From UBA1189 sp045126595 (GTDB taxonomy: Bacteria > Bacteroidota > Bacteroidia > Bacteroidales > Bacteroidaceae), in NCBI GenBank assembly GCA_045126595.1, contig JBGVOS010000074.1:1-16039 (forward strand): a stretch of 16,039 bases of DNA. The letters run 5' to 3'. Position numbers and translations under genes: made by a program. Of the stretch, positions 1 through 6,789 are shown piece after piece; position 1 is the first letter of the stretch, and each line of letters opens with the position of its first letter. A model generated the notes under the pieces. It did no database searches, had not been told where the DNA came from, and saw nothing but the letters and a program-made list of their open reading frames with translations.

Positions 1-660
1 GGAGGAGCCAAGATTGCAGGCTTCTGTAAAGACTTCCATTCACGTCCCCTGCAATATGATATCGAGCCCTTTGCCTTCTATGTCTTCGGCCCCGAGCCTT
101 GGCAGGCAGCCCATCCGCATATCTACTTGCGCACCGTGGCCGGAGCCGACATCAAGGACGTACAGAAGCATGTGACAGAGTGTGCCATGAAACTGGCGCC
201 CGGCATCAATCCCGACGATGTGCAGGTGTGGTTCTTCGACCAGGAACTGGGACAGGAGTACGAAAAGGAACAGGAGCTGACGAAGCTCATCACCATCTTC
301 TCGCTGCTCTCTATCGTGATATCGCTGCTCGGTGTGTTTGGCCTCGTCTACTTCGAGACCCAGTATCGCCGTCGTGAGATTGCCCTGCGCCGTGTACACG
401 GAGCACAGATAAGCGAGATACTGCGCATGTTCGTGGTGCAATATGCCAAGATGGTGCTCGTGGCCTTCGCTGTGGCTGTACCCATCAGCATACTCATCAT
501 GCTGCGCTGGCTGCAGACCTTCGCCTACCACACACCACTCCACTGGTGGGTATTCCTCATCGCCCTCGCCATCGTGCTCGCCGTGACAAGTGCCATCGTA
601 ATGGCCCGCTCTTGGAAGGCGGCGAGGGAAAATCCGGTGAACTCGTTGTATAAGGAGTAA
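1..660 (+). CDS. ABC transporter permease, FtsX/MacB type (C-terminal part, cut by window edge)
   Basis: The frame is open from base 1 to the TAA at 658-660, so this is the C-terminal 219 residues of a longer inner-membrane permease. The first ~85 residues look like the extracytoplasmic MacB-like domain. Then come three hydrophobic segments, at about residues 96-118, 157-177 and 180-203. Between the first two lies the family's basic cytoplasmic loop (YRRREIALRRVHGAQ, about 121-135), and the tail ends NPVNSLYKE, typical of FtsX-like permeases. Such permeases work with a LolD/MacB-type ATPase, which is encoded next on the same strand. In this family the energy drives lipoprotein, peptide or drug-related mechanotransmission rather than classic substrate passage; the substrate here cannot be read. 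Family call is firm; which permease subtype is unknown because the N-terminus is missing. Confidence 0.9.
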   Translation, partial: GGAKIAGFCKDFHSRPLQYDIEPFAFYVFGPEPWQAAHPHIYLRTVAGADIKDVQKHVTECAMKLAPGINPDDVQVWFFDQELGQEYEKEQELTKLITIFSLLSIVISLLGVFGLVYFETQYRRREIALRRVHGAQISEILRMFVVQYAKMVLVAFAVAVPISILIMLRWLQTFAYHTPLHWWVFLIALAIVLAVTSAIVMARSWKAARENPVNSLYKE

Positions 661-924
661 AGAGAGGCGGCCCCATCCCGTAAACTCGCAGGCGAGACGC
701 TTTTATGAACCTAAAGGTTCAGTCAGCGCAACCGACGCTCATCCCGCGTCGGCCCTGTGAGGGAGGGGGATAGGACATCGCGGAACTTACAGAGAAAAAA
801 ATAATCAAAAAGCACTGTCCCCACTTCAAGGGGGACGAGCGAAGAGAAGCCCTGCTGAACGTAACGGAGGGGGTCTCAAAACGACAAACGACAAACTAAA
901 AAAAACTTATAAACTCAAAACATT
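661..924. repeat. GC-rich spacer with a cluster of short palindromes
   Basis: This 264-bp spacer between permease and ATPase has no credible ORF and no TAnnTTTG promoter box. It holds a run of short inverted repeats: CTCGC/GCGAG at 685-696, GAACCT/AGGTTC at 707-720, CCGACGC/GCGTCGG at 732-752 (7-bp arms, 7-nt loop) and GTCCCC/GGGGAC at 817-836. It also has the direct heptamer ACGACAA twice at 881-894. The C-tract/G-tract hairpin around a TTCAAG loop, and GGGGGATAGGAC-like wording at 764-776, resemble dispersed REP-like intergenic elements that I recall from Bacteroidales genomes. That resemblance is from memory and not tested. Confidence 0.5.
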
Positions 925-1608
925 ATGGAACTTAGAACAGACGATTTAAAAAAGGTATTCCGTACCGATGTAGTAGAAACAGTAGCGCTCAACGGCGTAT
1001 CCATCGACATTCACGACGGCGAGTTTGTAGCCATCATGGGTCCCTCGGGATGCGGCAAGTCAACCCTGCTCAACATCCTCGGTCTGTTGGACAACCCCTC
1101 CGAAGGCACCTACTGGCTCGACGGCCGCGAGGTGAGCAAGCTGAAGGAAGATGACCGCACCGCCTACCGCCGTGGCAAGATAGGCTTCGTATTCCAGAGC
1201 TTCAACCTCATCGAAGAGCTTAACGTGACCGAGAACGTGGGTCTGCCCCTCGGCTACCTCGGCATCAAGGGCGAGGAGCGCCGCCGCATGGTGAGCGAGA
1301 CACTAGAGCGCATGGGCATCACCCACCGTGCTGGCCACTATCCCAACCAGCTCAGCGGTGGTCAGCAGCAGCGCGTAGCCATAGCCCGTGCCGTAATGTG
1401 CAAGCCCGGACTCATCCTTGCCGACGAGCCCACCGGTAACCTCGACTCGAAGAACGGTAAGGAGGTGATGGAGCTGCTGCGCGAACTCAACCGCGAAGGA
1501 ACCACCGTAGTGATGGTGACTCACAGCCAGCGCGACGCCTCATACGCCGACCGCGTCATCAACCTCTTCGACGGCCAGATCGTGGATTCACTGAAGGAGC
1601 GCATGTAA
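925..1608 (+). CDS. ABC transporter ATP-binding protein, LolD/MacB-type
   Basis: A 227-residue nucleotide-binding subunit of full family length with all motifs intact. Walker A is GPSGCGKST (39-47), the Q-loop glutamine is Q91, the signature is LSGGQ (143-147), Walker B is LILADE (163-168) with catalytic E168, the D-loop is GNLD (171-174) and the switch histidine is H200. The RVAIARA stretch after the signature and the short size place it in the o228/LolD/MacB-type export class that pairs with FtsX-like permeases, such as the one ending at 660. It would sit on the cytoplasmic face of the inner membrane and hydrolyse ATP for that permease. No promoter box is visible just upstream, so transcription through the palindromic spacer from the permease is likely. 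In this phylum such ATPases often serve several adjacent permeases; those would lie outside the window. Confidence 0.95.
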   Translation: MELRTDDLKKVFRTDVVETVALNGVSIDIHDGEFVAIMGPSGCGKSTLLNILGLLDNPSEGTYWLDGREVSKLKEDDRTAYRRGKIGFVFQSFNLIEELNVTENVGLPLGYLGIKGEERRRMVSETLERMGITHRAGHYPNQLSGGQQQRVAIARAVMCKPGLILADEPTGNLDSKNGKEVMELLRELNREGTTVVMVTHSQRDASYADRVINLFDGQIVDSLKERM

Positions 1609-1666
1609 AGCCCTCTCCCATAGAAAAAGATTCTTCATGTTAATATCGCAACTGTGATTGCAAACA

Positions 1667-1696
1667 AGTAGGGGTACCTCGAGAGGCGCCCCTACT
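1667..1696. terminator. Hairpin between convergent genes, probable shared terminator
   Basis: Arms AGTAGGGG (1667-1674) and CCCCTACT (1689-1696) pair perfectly, and an inner CCTC/GAGG pair (1677-1680 with 1683-1686) prolongs the stem. It sits between the ATPase stop (1608) and the radical SAM gene stop (1712), so it could serve both strands. U-tracts on either side are weak, hence moderate confidence. Confidence 0.6.
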
Positions 1697-1711
1697 CCAT
1701 TCTATAGACTT

Positions 1712-3349
1712 TTATCCCTTCGCCTTGAACACAGGCATGGGACATTGTATGGTACTATCGTAGCCAAACCAGAAGCCGTGGCCATAATCGTCGATGGGGA
1801 GGAAACAAAGACGTAAGGTATCGCTATACTCGCCACGAAGGATGGTCCACTCGTCTGATGGCTGCACATGCTTGGTGCGCACTCCCTCGGCAGGGCGTTT
1901 CTTGAGCGACATACCCGCCTCAATCCATGCTATCGTTACATCAATGACATGACTAGGGTAATGTTCTTTACAAAAGAGGTAGAGCTGTTCGCCACGCCGT
2001 TCAAGGCTCATGGGCTGGTCTATATAGTTATGTTGGGTAAGATGACGAAGAAAATGGTGCACGAAACCAGGTTCTTCAAGGATCAGTCTTCGTGTAATCT
2101 GCTGCCAAGCCCCAGTGTTGTAATAGGCATCGAGCAGGCGCGATAGACGGTGTGCCTCTTGCAGATCGCTACTAGTGATGGCATCGGTCTCAAGCACTTC
2201 GTAAGGGGGAAGCGGCGAGTAGCGTATGCCCAACAGTGCAGCATCGCGACGCATTGCAGTACCGGGCAGCAGTTTCAAGGACTCTAACTGTATCTCACCG
2301 GCCTGATATTCGGCAAGGGTGTGGATATCCTCGTATATCTGTGTAAGTGTATAGAGCGGAAGGCCTGCAATAAGGTCAGCATGGGTAACCAAGTTGGGCA
2401 ACGAACAAAGGAAGCGAAGTCCATCAAGCGCCTGTTCCAATGTTCCTTTGCGCAAGCTACGGTCGAGCACCTCTTGACGGAGGCTCTGTATGCCGGCTTC
2501 GAGATGGAGAAGCCCATTGGGCATAGCAGACAATACCGACCGTACACTTTGCGGCAAGAGCGCAGGATGTATCTCCAAGTGGAATCGCAAGTGAGGATGA
2601 TACTCCGCAAAAAGTTGTAACAACTCGACAGCATGGCGTGGATGATAGTTGAAGGTGCGGTCAAGGATGCGCACATCACGGATGCCCCGTTCACGGATAC
2701 GGTCGAGTCGTTGGCGGATAACTTCTATGGGGAGCAAGCGTATGGGGTCGCCCAGCCCACTGACACAGAAAGCACAGGTATTGAAACAACCTCGGGTAGT
2801 TTCCACCTGAACAAAGGGCTTGTCCCACGTGAAGAGTGGACTCTCCTCAGGAGCATGCAGTGATGCAAAGTCTGTGACACGGGCGATACCACCATCATAA
2901 TATATACCTTTATATATATAGCATAATCCGGCGATGCTGGCCCACGCCTCGGGAGTATCCCATACGTCGAGCCATCGGGCAAAGCTTTCCTCCCCCTCAC
3001 CCCGCAACACACAATCCACCTCGCGACGATGCTGCAGATATTGTTCATTGTCCCCCAGAAACTCGGGACCGCCGAATATCACCACAACATGGGGGAGCAA
3101 GGCTTTCACTCGGGCCACGATGTGGAGTAAATGTTCATGGGTAAAGAGCCATGCCGTAGCCGCTACCACATCGGGGCGATAGGAATAGATGGCATCAACG
3201 GCCGTACCCACAGTTTCGTTCGTAGTGGTGTGTACTACTGTCCACTCCACATCAGGACGACACATCACCTGAGCATGAAGTGCTGGCAGCGCCAACGAAC
3301 TGTGAGCATAGGAACAATTGAGATCAAGCCAAAGGATACGCATAACCAT
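1712..3349 (-). CDS. B12-binding radical SAM protein (DUF4080-type), substrate unknown
   Basis: A 545-residue protein with an N-terminal cobalamin-binding-like domain (about 1-165) including the GGPE signature (93-96) and GEGEE (118-122). The radical SAM core carries the cluster motif CxxxCxxC at C188, C192 and C195, preceded by ETTRGC as usual in this class. The remaining ~150 residues match what I know as the DUF4080 extension. The opening LDLNCSYAHSSLALPAL is characteristic of this family. Cytoplasmic; expected to bind a [4Fe-4S] cluster, SAM and possibly cobalamin; the reaction is not known. ATGs lie at 3349 and 3343, and the second (MRILWL) may be the true start. It has its own divergent promoter (3366-3395) and no operon partner, so context gives no substrate clue. 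Confidence 0.85.
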   Translation of the reverse strand: MVMRILWLDLNCSYAHSSLALPALHAQVMCRPDVEWTVVHTTTNETVGTAVDAIYSYRPDVVAATAWLFTHEHLLHIVARVKALLPHVVVIFGGPEFLGDNEQYLQHRREVDCVLRGEGEESFARWLDVWDTPEAWASIAGLCYIYKGIYYDGGIARVTDFASLHAPEESPLFTWDKPFVQVETTRGCFNTCAFCVSGLGDPIRLLPIEVIRQRLDRIRERGIRDVRILDRTFNYHPRHAVELLQLFAEYHPHLRFHLEIHPALLPQSVRSVLSAMPNGLLHLEAGIQSLRQEVLDRSLRKGTLEQALDGLRFLCSLPNLVTHADLIAGLPLYTLTQIYEDIHTLAEYQAGEIQLESLKLLPGTAMRRDAALLGIRYSPLPPYEVLETDAITSSDLQEAHRLSRLLDAYYNTGAWQQITRRLILEEPGFVHHFLRHLTQHNYIDQPMSLERRGEQLYLFCKEHYPSHVIDVTIAWIEAGMSLKKRPAEGVRTKHVQPSDEWTILRGEYSDTLRLCFLPIDDYGHGFWFGYDSTIQCPMPVFKAKG

Positions 3350-3365
3350 GTTTTACTATAGAGAA

Positions 3366-3395
3366 CAAAGGTAATAAGAATAATTGTTTATCCAA
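3366..3395 (-). promoter_or_regulatory. Bacteroidetes-type promoter for the radical SAM gene
   Basis: On the minus strand a -33-like TTGG (3392-3395) is followed after 18 nt by TACCTTTG (3366-3373), a perfect TAnnTTTG -7 box. Transcription would start near 3360, giving a leader of roughly 10 nt ahead of the ATG at 3349. Confidence 0.65.
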
Positions 3396-3411
3396 GAAAA
3401 CTATAAGCAAA

Positions 3412-3443
3412 TTTGGTATTTCGCTTGCCTTACACTAATTTTG
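3412..3443 (+). promoter_or_regulatory. Bacteroidetes-type promoter for the acyltransferase/acyl ligase unit
   Basis: TTTG (3412-3415), 20 nt, then TAATTTTG (3436-3443): both boxes match the Bacteroidetes housekeeping consensus. The expected start near 3450 leaves a leader of about 35 nt and shows that the reading frame upstream of the ATG at 3485 is not translated. Confidence 0.75.
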
Positions 3444-3484
3444 CAACATATTTAATTGTTTTTAACCTAAAAAGCAAAGAATCT

Positions 3485-4039
3485 ATGTGGAGAAAATTCT
3501 GCGGATGGCTACTCAAACGCATGGGATGGACGGTAGATAATGAAACCATCGTACCCGAAGACAAATGTATTATCCTTGGTGTACCCCACACCTCGGGATG
3601 GGACTTTGTAATTTCGTACCTTTTCTATAAGTCAATCGGTGGAGATGCCAAAGTGATGATTAAAAAAGAGTTTTTCTTTTGGCCATTGGGTGGACTACTG
3701 CGCAAACTGGGCGGATTGCCCGTCGACCGCAAGAACGCCGTATCAATGGTGCTCAGCACGATACATCAGATGAAGGAGGAAAAGGTTTGCCACTTAGCCA
3801 TCGCTCCCGAAGGTACACGCAAGCCCATCAAGCGTTGGAAGACTGGATTCCACACTATCGCTCGCGAAGTAGGCTGCTCGGTATATATGGGCTACTTCGA
3901 CTGGGGAACCAAGCATGTCGGATGGGGCAAGAAAGTAGAACTTACAGACGATGCACGTGCCGACATGAAGCGCATCCAAGAAATGTATGAAGAGATGCAC
4001 CTCGTGGGCAAACATAAGGACATGTATATCACACACTAA
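3485..4039 (+). CDS. Lysophospholipid/glycerolipid acyltransferase, PlsC-like
   Basis: A 184-residue acyltransferase of the short PlsC-related type. The catalytic HX4D motif is HTSGWD (H35-D40), the GLPVDR block (77-82) matches the family's second motif, and EGTR is at 109-112, followed by the basic WKTGF stretch (118-122). These are the expected catalytic and glycerophosphate-contact motifs. No membrane-spanning helix is obvious, so it is probably peripheral on the inner membrane. The start is the ATG at 3485: the frame extends upstream to 3413 but only across the promoter. Likely reaction is transfer of an acyl group to a lysophospholipid or similar acceptor. The acyl ligase that follows after 14 nt is a plausible supplier of activated acyl groups. 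Exact acceptor is not readable from sequence. Confidence 0.88.
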   Translation: MWRKFCGWLLKRMGWTVDNETIVPEDKCIILGVPHTSGWDFVISYLFYKSIGGDAKVMIKKEFFFWPLGGLLRKLGGLPVDRKNAVSMVLSTIHQMKEEKVCHLAIAPEGTRKPIKRWKTGFHTIAREVGCSVYMGYFDWGTKHVGWGKKVELTDDARADMKRIQEMYEEMHLVGKHKDMYITH

Positions 4040-4053
4040 TAAACCTTTTAACT

Positions 4054-5754
4054 ATGATTCAACTTTACAAGCGTATGCAGCGCATGAGAGAGAACTATGT
4101 AGACACTCTCGCCAAACTTTACGAATATGCGACCACGGCATACGCCAAGAACCAGTACACTCAGTGGTATAATACCAAGGAGGGCGGCTACACCTACAAG
4201 TCATTCAAGACCAAGTGTGACAGCCTATCCAAAACACTTACCCAATATGGCATTGGAGACGGTGACAAAGTGGCTATCTATGCACAGAGCATGCCCAACT
4301 GGTCGGTAGCATTCTATGCCACTGCACCTTTTGGCCGTATCGCCATTCCCATCCTTCCCGACAGTTCGGAAAATGAGGTGACCAATATCGTCAACCACTC
4401 GGAGAGCAAGGTACTCTTCGTGTCACAACGCCTCGTCGGACGCATCAATCAGGAGGTAAAGGACAAGATGACTCTTATCTTCGACCTCGACACGTTGGAG
4501 ATACTCAAGGCCGACGATGATAAATTTACTTGCGATGGCAACACCAGCGTGCCTACCCCCGATGATATTGCCACCATTATCTATACATCAGGTACCACAG
4601 GTAGTGCCAAAGGTGTGGTACTGAGCCACCGCAACCTGACATCGAATGTCATCACCTGCTACCACTCGTGTAAGCGCACCGAGAAAGACCGCTGGCTCAG
4701 CGTACTTCCCATGGCACACACATTGGAAATGACGCTCGGCATGCTATACCCCATGTATTGTGGTGCTACGGTATACTACCTACCCAAACCCCCTGTAGCC
4801 TCACTGCTGTTAAAAGCCATCAAGATCGTGAAGCCGACTACCATGCTCACCGTACCGATGATTATCGAAAAGGTATACAAGGGTAGCGTGCTGCCTACCA
4901 TACAGAAGAGCCCAGCACTCACCTGGATGAACAAGCACATGAACGGTCTGATGTGCCGTATCATCGGCATGAAGCTGAAGAAGACCTTCGGTGGACACAT
5001 GTCGTTCTACGGTATCGGCGGTGCCAAGCTCGACCCCGAGGTAGAGCGCTTCCTCCTCAAAGCGAAGTTCCCCTATGCCATCGGCTATGGACTTACCGAG
5101 ACCTCTCCACTTCTCGGCTATGCCATGCATGGCTGGCGAACAGTAGGCTCGTTCGGCTATCCCGTATATAACGTACAGTTGAAACTCCACAACGTAGACC
5201 CCAAAACCGGCGAAGGAGAAATCGTAACCAAAGGTCCCAACGTGATGCTCGGATATTATAAGGATCCCGCACGCACAAAGAGCGTATTCACCGAGGACGG
5301 TTGGTTCCGCACCAGCGACATCGCCACCGTGGACGAGAAGGGGCGCTACTTCATCAAGGGCCGCAATAGCAACATGATACTCGGCCCCTCGGGTGAGAAC
5401 ATCTATCCTGAAGAGATTGAAAACGTAATCAACAACGTCGAGGGAGTGAGCGAATCAATCGTGGTAGAACGCAACGGTCGCCTCGTAGCACTCGTGCAGC
5501 CCATGGAGAACTACATTGAATGGGACAACGAAAACGTGGACAAGATTTACGACTTCGTGGAATCATGGAAAGAGAAACTGCTCAAGGCTGTTAACAAGAA
5601 TGTCAACAAGTCCTCACAGGTAAGCTCCGTTGAGGTGATGAAAGAACCTTTCGAGAAAACCGCCACACAAAAAATACGTCGTTTCAAATATAAAGAATCG
5701 GCACCCACAGTAGAGCAGGAGAAGAAATACAATAAAAACAAGAAGAAAGATTAA
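4054..5754 (+). CDS. AMP-forming long-chain acyl ligase (acyl-CoA or acyl-ACP synthetase)
   Basis: A 566-residue ANL-superfamily adenylating enzyme. The ATP-binding P-loop is YTSGTTGSAKG (177-187), the A5 motif is YGLTE (345-349), the A7 motif is GWFRTSD (416-422) with ribose-binding D422, the hinge follows at about 430-437, and the C-terminal catalytic lysine is K540 in TATQKIRR. It would activate a fatty acid as acyl-AMP and pass it to CoA, or possibly to acyl carrier protein. The very basic tail (KKYNKNKKKD) may help membrane contact. It starts 14 nt after the acyltransferase stop and shares its promoter. Together they resemble the two halves of E. coli Aas (acyl-ACP synthetase plus 2-acyl-GPE acyltransferase) on separate chains. 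The choice between CoA and ACP as acceptor is inference; the family call is firm. Confidence 0.9.
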   Translation: MIQLYKRMQRMRENYVDTLAKLYEYATTAYAKNQYTQWYNTKEGGYTYKSFKTKCDSLSKTLTQYGIGDGDKVAIYAQSMPNWSVAFYATAPFGRIAIPILPDSSENEVTNIVNHSESKVLFVSQRLVGRINQEVKDKMTLIFDLDTLEILKADDDKFTCDGNTSVPTPDDIATIIYTSGTTGSAKGVVLSHRNLTSNVITCYHSCKRTEKDRWLSVLPMAHTLEMTLGMLYPMYCGATVYYLPKPPVASLLLKAIKIVKPTTMLTVPMIIEKVYKGSVLPTIQKSPALTWMNKHMNGLMCRIIGMKLKKTFGGHMSFYGIGGAKLDPEVERFLLKAKFPYAIGYGLTETSPLLGYAMHGWRTVGSFGYPVYNVQLKLHNVDPKTGEGEIVTKGPNVMLGYYKDPARTKSVFTEDGWFRTSDIATVDEKGRYFIKGRNSNMILGPSGENIYPEEIENVINNVEGVSESIVVERNGRLVALVQPMENYIEWDNENVDKIYDFVESWKEKLLKAVNKNVNKSSQVSSVEVMKEPFEKTATQKIRRFKYKESAPTVEQEKKYNKNKKKD

Positions 5755-5781
5755 ACAAAACTATAAATATTTTATTCTATA

Positions 5782-5825
5782 AATAACTCCGAGTGCTCAA
5801 GAACATTCAGGCACTCGGAGTTATT
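5782..5825 (+). terminator. Strong hairpin terminator after the acyl ligase gene
   Basis: Perfect 15-bp arms at 5782-5796 and 5811-5825 with a 14-nt loop. The A/T-rich ends of the arms (AATAA/TTATT) supply a U-rich 3' side. It lies 27 nt after the ligase stop. It also overlaps the upstream part of the next reading frame, which argues against the GTG at 5793 as a real start. Confidence 0.8.
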
Positions 5826-5837
5826 ATGCTACATAAG

Positions 5838-6452
5838 ATGAAGACTTACAAGTTTCTACTCACCATTCTACTCACACTCTGCACCATAACTACTATTACA
5901 GCAAACGATGACAGCAAGAAGAAAATCTTCCGTGGATACGAAGGGGGTATGATGCTCCACGGAGGTTATCTCAGTGGTAACATCACTCCCCTCGCCTACC
6001 AAGCCGAAGGGCTGACCAAAGGCATCGGTGGGGCCATCCGTCTTCGTTTTGGCGACCACTGGCGACTCGGCACCGAGGGTTACACCTCTACAATTAAACT
6101 AAAACAACTCGAGAAAGGTAGCTACATCAAAACATTCTGGGCCGGTCTTCTCACCGACTATACTTGGACATGGGGACGTTTTGCACCCTACCTCGGCATT
6201 ACCATAGGAGGTGGTAGTACCACAGATTTCATCATGAAAGAAGGAAACGGTAAAGACTGGACAGCCGAGGCCGAAGCCTACTATCACAAAGCACCCTTCG
6301 TGGCCATCGTCCCCTTCATCGGATGCGATTATATCTTGAGTGACAAGCTACACCTGACACTGAAAGTTGACTATCTCAACGGCATAAGCAATCGAGAGTT
6401 GTACCTTCCCAAAGGACCAAGAGTTTACTTCGGTTTTATGTTCTGTCACTAA
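5838..6452 (+). CDS. Secreted outer-membrane beta-barrel protein, hypothetical
   Basis: A 204-residue protein with a clear signal peptide: MK, then a hydrophobic core, ending TITTITA about residue 22. The mature part alternates aromatic and polar residues in strand-like stretches rich in glycine, for example the LGITIGGG segment, and ends on a YFGFMF aromatic strand, as in small outer-membrane barrels of the OmpW/porin-like kind. The cysteines are few and there is no lipobox. The start at 5838 is chosen because the signal peptide begins there; ATG 5826 is also in frame, and GTG 5793 lies inside the terminator stem. No TAnnTTTG box is visible between the ligase gene and this one, so it may depend on read-through past the hairpin or on a promoter I cannot recognise. 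No specific function can be assigned. Confidence 0.75.
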   Translation: MKTYKFLLTILLTLCTITTITANDDSKKKIFRGYEGGMMLHGGYLSGNITPLAYQAEGLTKGIGGAIRLRFGDHWRLGTEGYTSTIKLKQLEKGSYIKTFWAGLLTDYTWTWGRFAPYLGITIGGGSTTDFIMKEGNGKDWTAEAEAYYHKAPFVAIVPFIGCDYILSDKLHLTLKVDYLNGISNRELYLPKGPRVYFGFMFCH

Positions 6453-6459
6453 ACATAAG

Positions 6460-6477
6460 AATTGGGGTAACCAAATT
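6460..6477 (+). terminator. Small hairpin just after the barrel gene, possible first terminator
   Basis: AATTGG (6460-6465) pairs with CC-AAATT (6471-6477) with one bulged A, followed by AGATTTTTC. The stem is only 6 bp, so this is weak alone. It lies 7 nt after the stop codon and directly ahead of a stronger hairpin. Confidence 0.35.
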
Positions 6478-6486
6478 AGATTTTTC

Positions 6487-6547
6487 AGGTATACCCTCGA
6501 GAGAAATTGGGTAAATCCGTCACAAACGGGTATACCTAATTTTTTTA
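6487..6547 (+). terminator. Terminator hairpin followed by T-run, with an alternative pairing
   Basis: AGGTATACCC (6487-6496) pairs perfectly with GGGTATACCT (6528-6537), followed by a seven-T run at 6540-6546. The 31-nt loop is long. The 3' arm can instead pair with 6504-6513 (AAATTGGGTA with 6533-6542, one G-U pair). Placed as the terminator of the barrel gene. Confidence 0.6.
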
Positions 6548-6653
6548 TGCGACCCATGAACCATTATCCCACCATTGTGTTATATAGTCAGAGCAACAGC
6601 AAAAGCTGCTACCTTACATAAATAACTTTTTCTTAATCATTCAATCTATCGAG

Positions 6654-6690
6654 CTGCTCCTCTTAGGGATAAGGGGAGCAGTTATTTTAT
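6654..6690 (+). terminator. Strong intrinsic terminator without an assigned transcript
   Basis: A 12-bp stem (6654-6665 with 6670-6681, one G-U pair) closed by a GGGA tetraloop and followed by TTATTTTAT. It is about 200 nt beyond the barrel gene stop, after another terminator, and about 65 nt before the helicase promoter. No gene ends nearby. Confidence 0.75.
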
Positions 6691-6756
6691 ACCACACAAA
6701 GTTTTTTGAAATGATAAAAACACGTACAACAGCGGTATCGTTTGCAAAATTATACG

Positions 6757-6764
6757 TACCTTCG
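6757..6764 (+). promoter_or_regulatory. Probable -7 box for the helicase-nuclease gene
   Basis: TACCTTCG matches TAnnTTTG at all but one fixed base. It lies 25 nt before ATG 6790 and inside the frame that would extend upstream to 6742, so it supports the ATG at 6790 as the start. The matching -33 box is not clear. Confidence 0.5.
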
Positions 6765-6789
6765 CAGTATCATTTATTTGCTCATATCG

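Larger units (their letters stand above)
6453..6789. other. 337-bp gene-poor region with three terminator-like hairpins
   Basis: Between the barrel gene and the helicase gene there is no conserved ORF; the longest ATG frame I noted is 24 codons (6547-6621). The stretch holds hairpins at 6460-6477, 6487-6537 and 6654-6681, a small CAGC/GCTG hairpin with an AAAA loop at 6597-6608, and the helicase promoter near its end. Confidence 0.6.

Noticed and set aside
661..924. CRISPR-like or attachment site structure in the palindromic spacer
   Set aside because: The palindromes differ from one another and are not regularly spaced; no cas or integrase genes are present.
3413..3484. TTG start giving a longer acyltransferase
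   Set aside because: The extension covers both promoter boxes (3412-3443) and has no homology-like features; ATG 3485 fits the family N-terminus.
5793..5837. GTG start giving a longer barrel protein
   Set aside because: The codon lies inside the 5' arm of a perfect 15-bp terminator stem, and the signal peptide starts at 5838.
6547..6621. 24-codon ORF between two terminators
   Set aside because: No signal peptide, no promoter box at usual distance and no recognisable motif; kept only as part of the orphan-terminator finding.
6742..6789. TTG start giving a longer helicase
   Set aside because: The extension crosses the -7 box at 6757-6764, and the family begins close to Walker A, as from ATG 6790.
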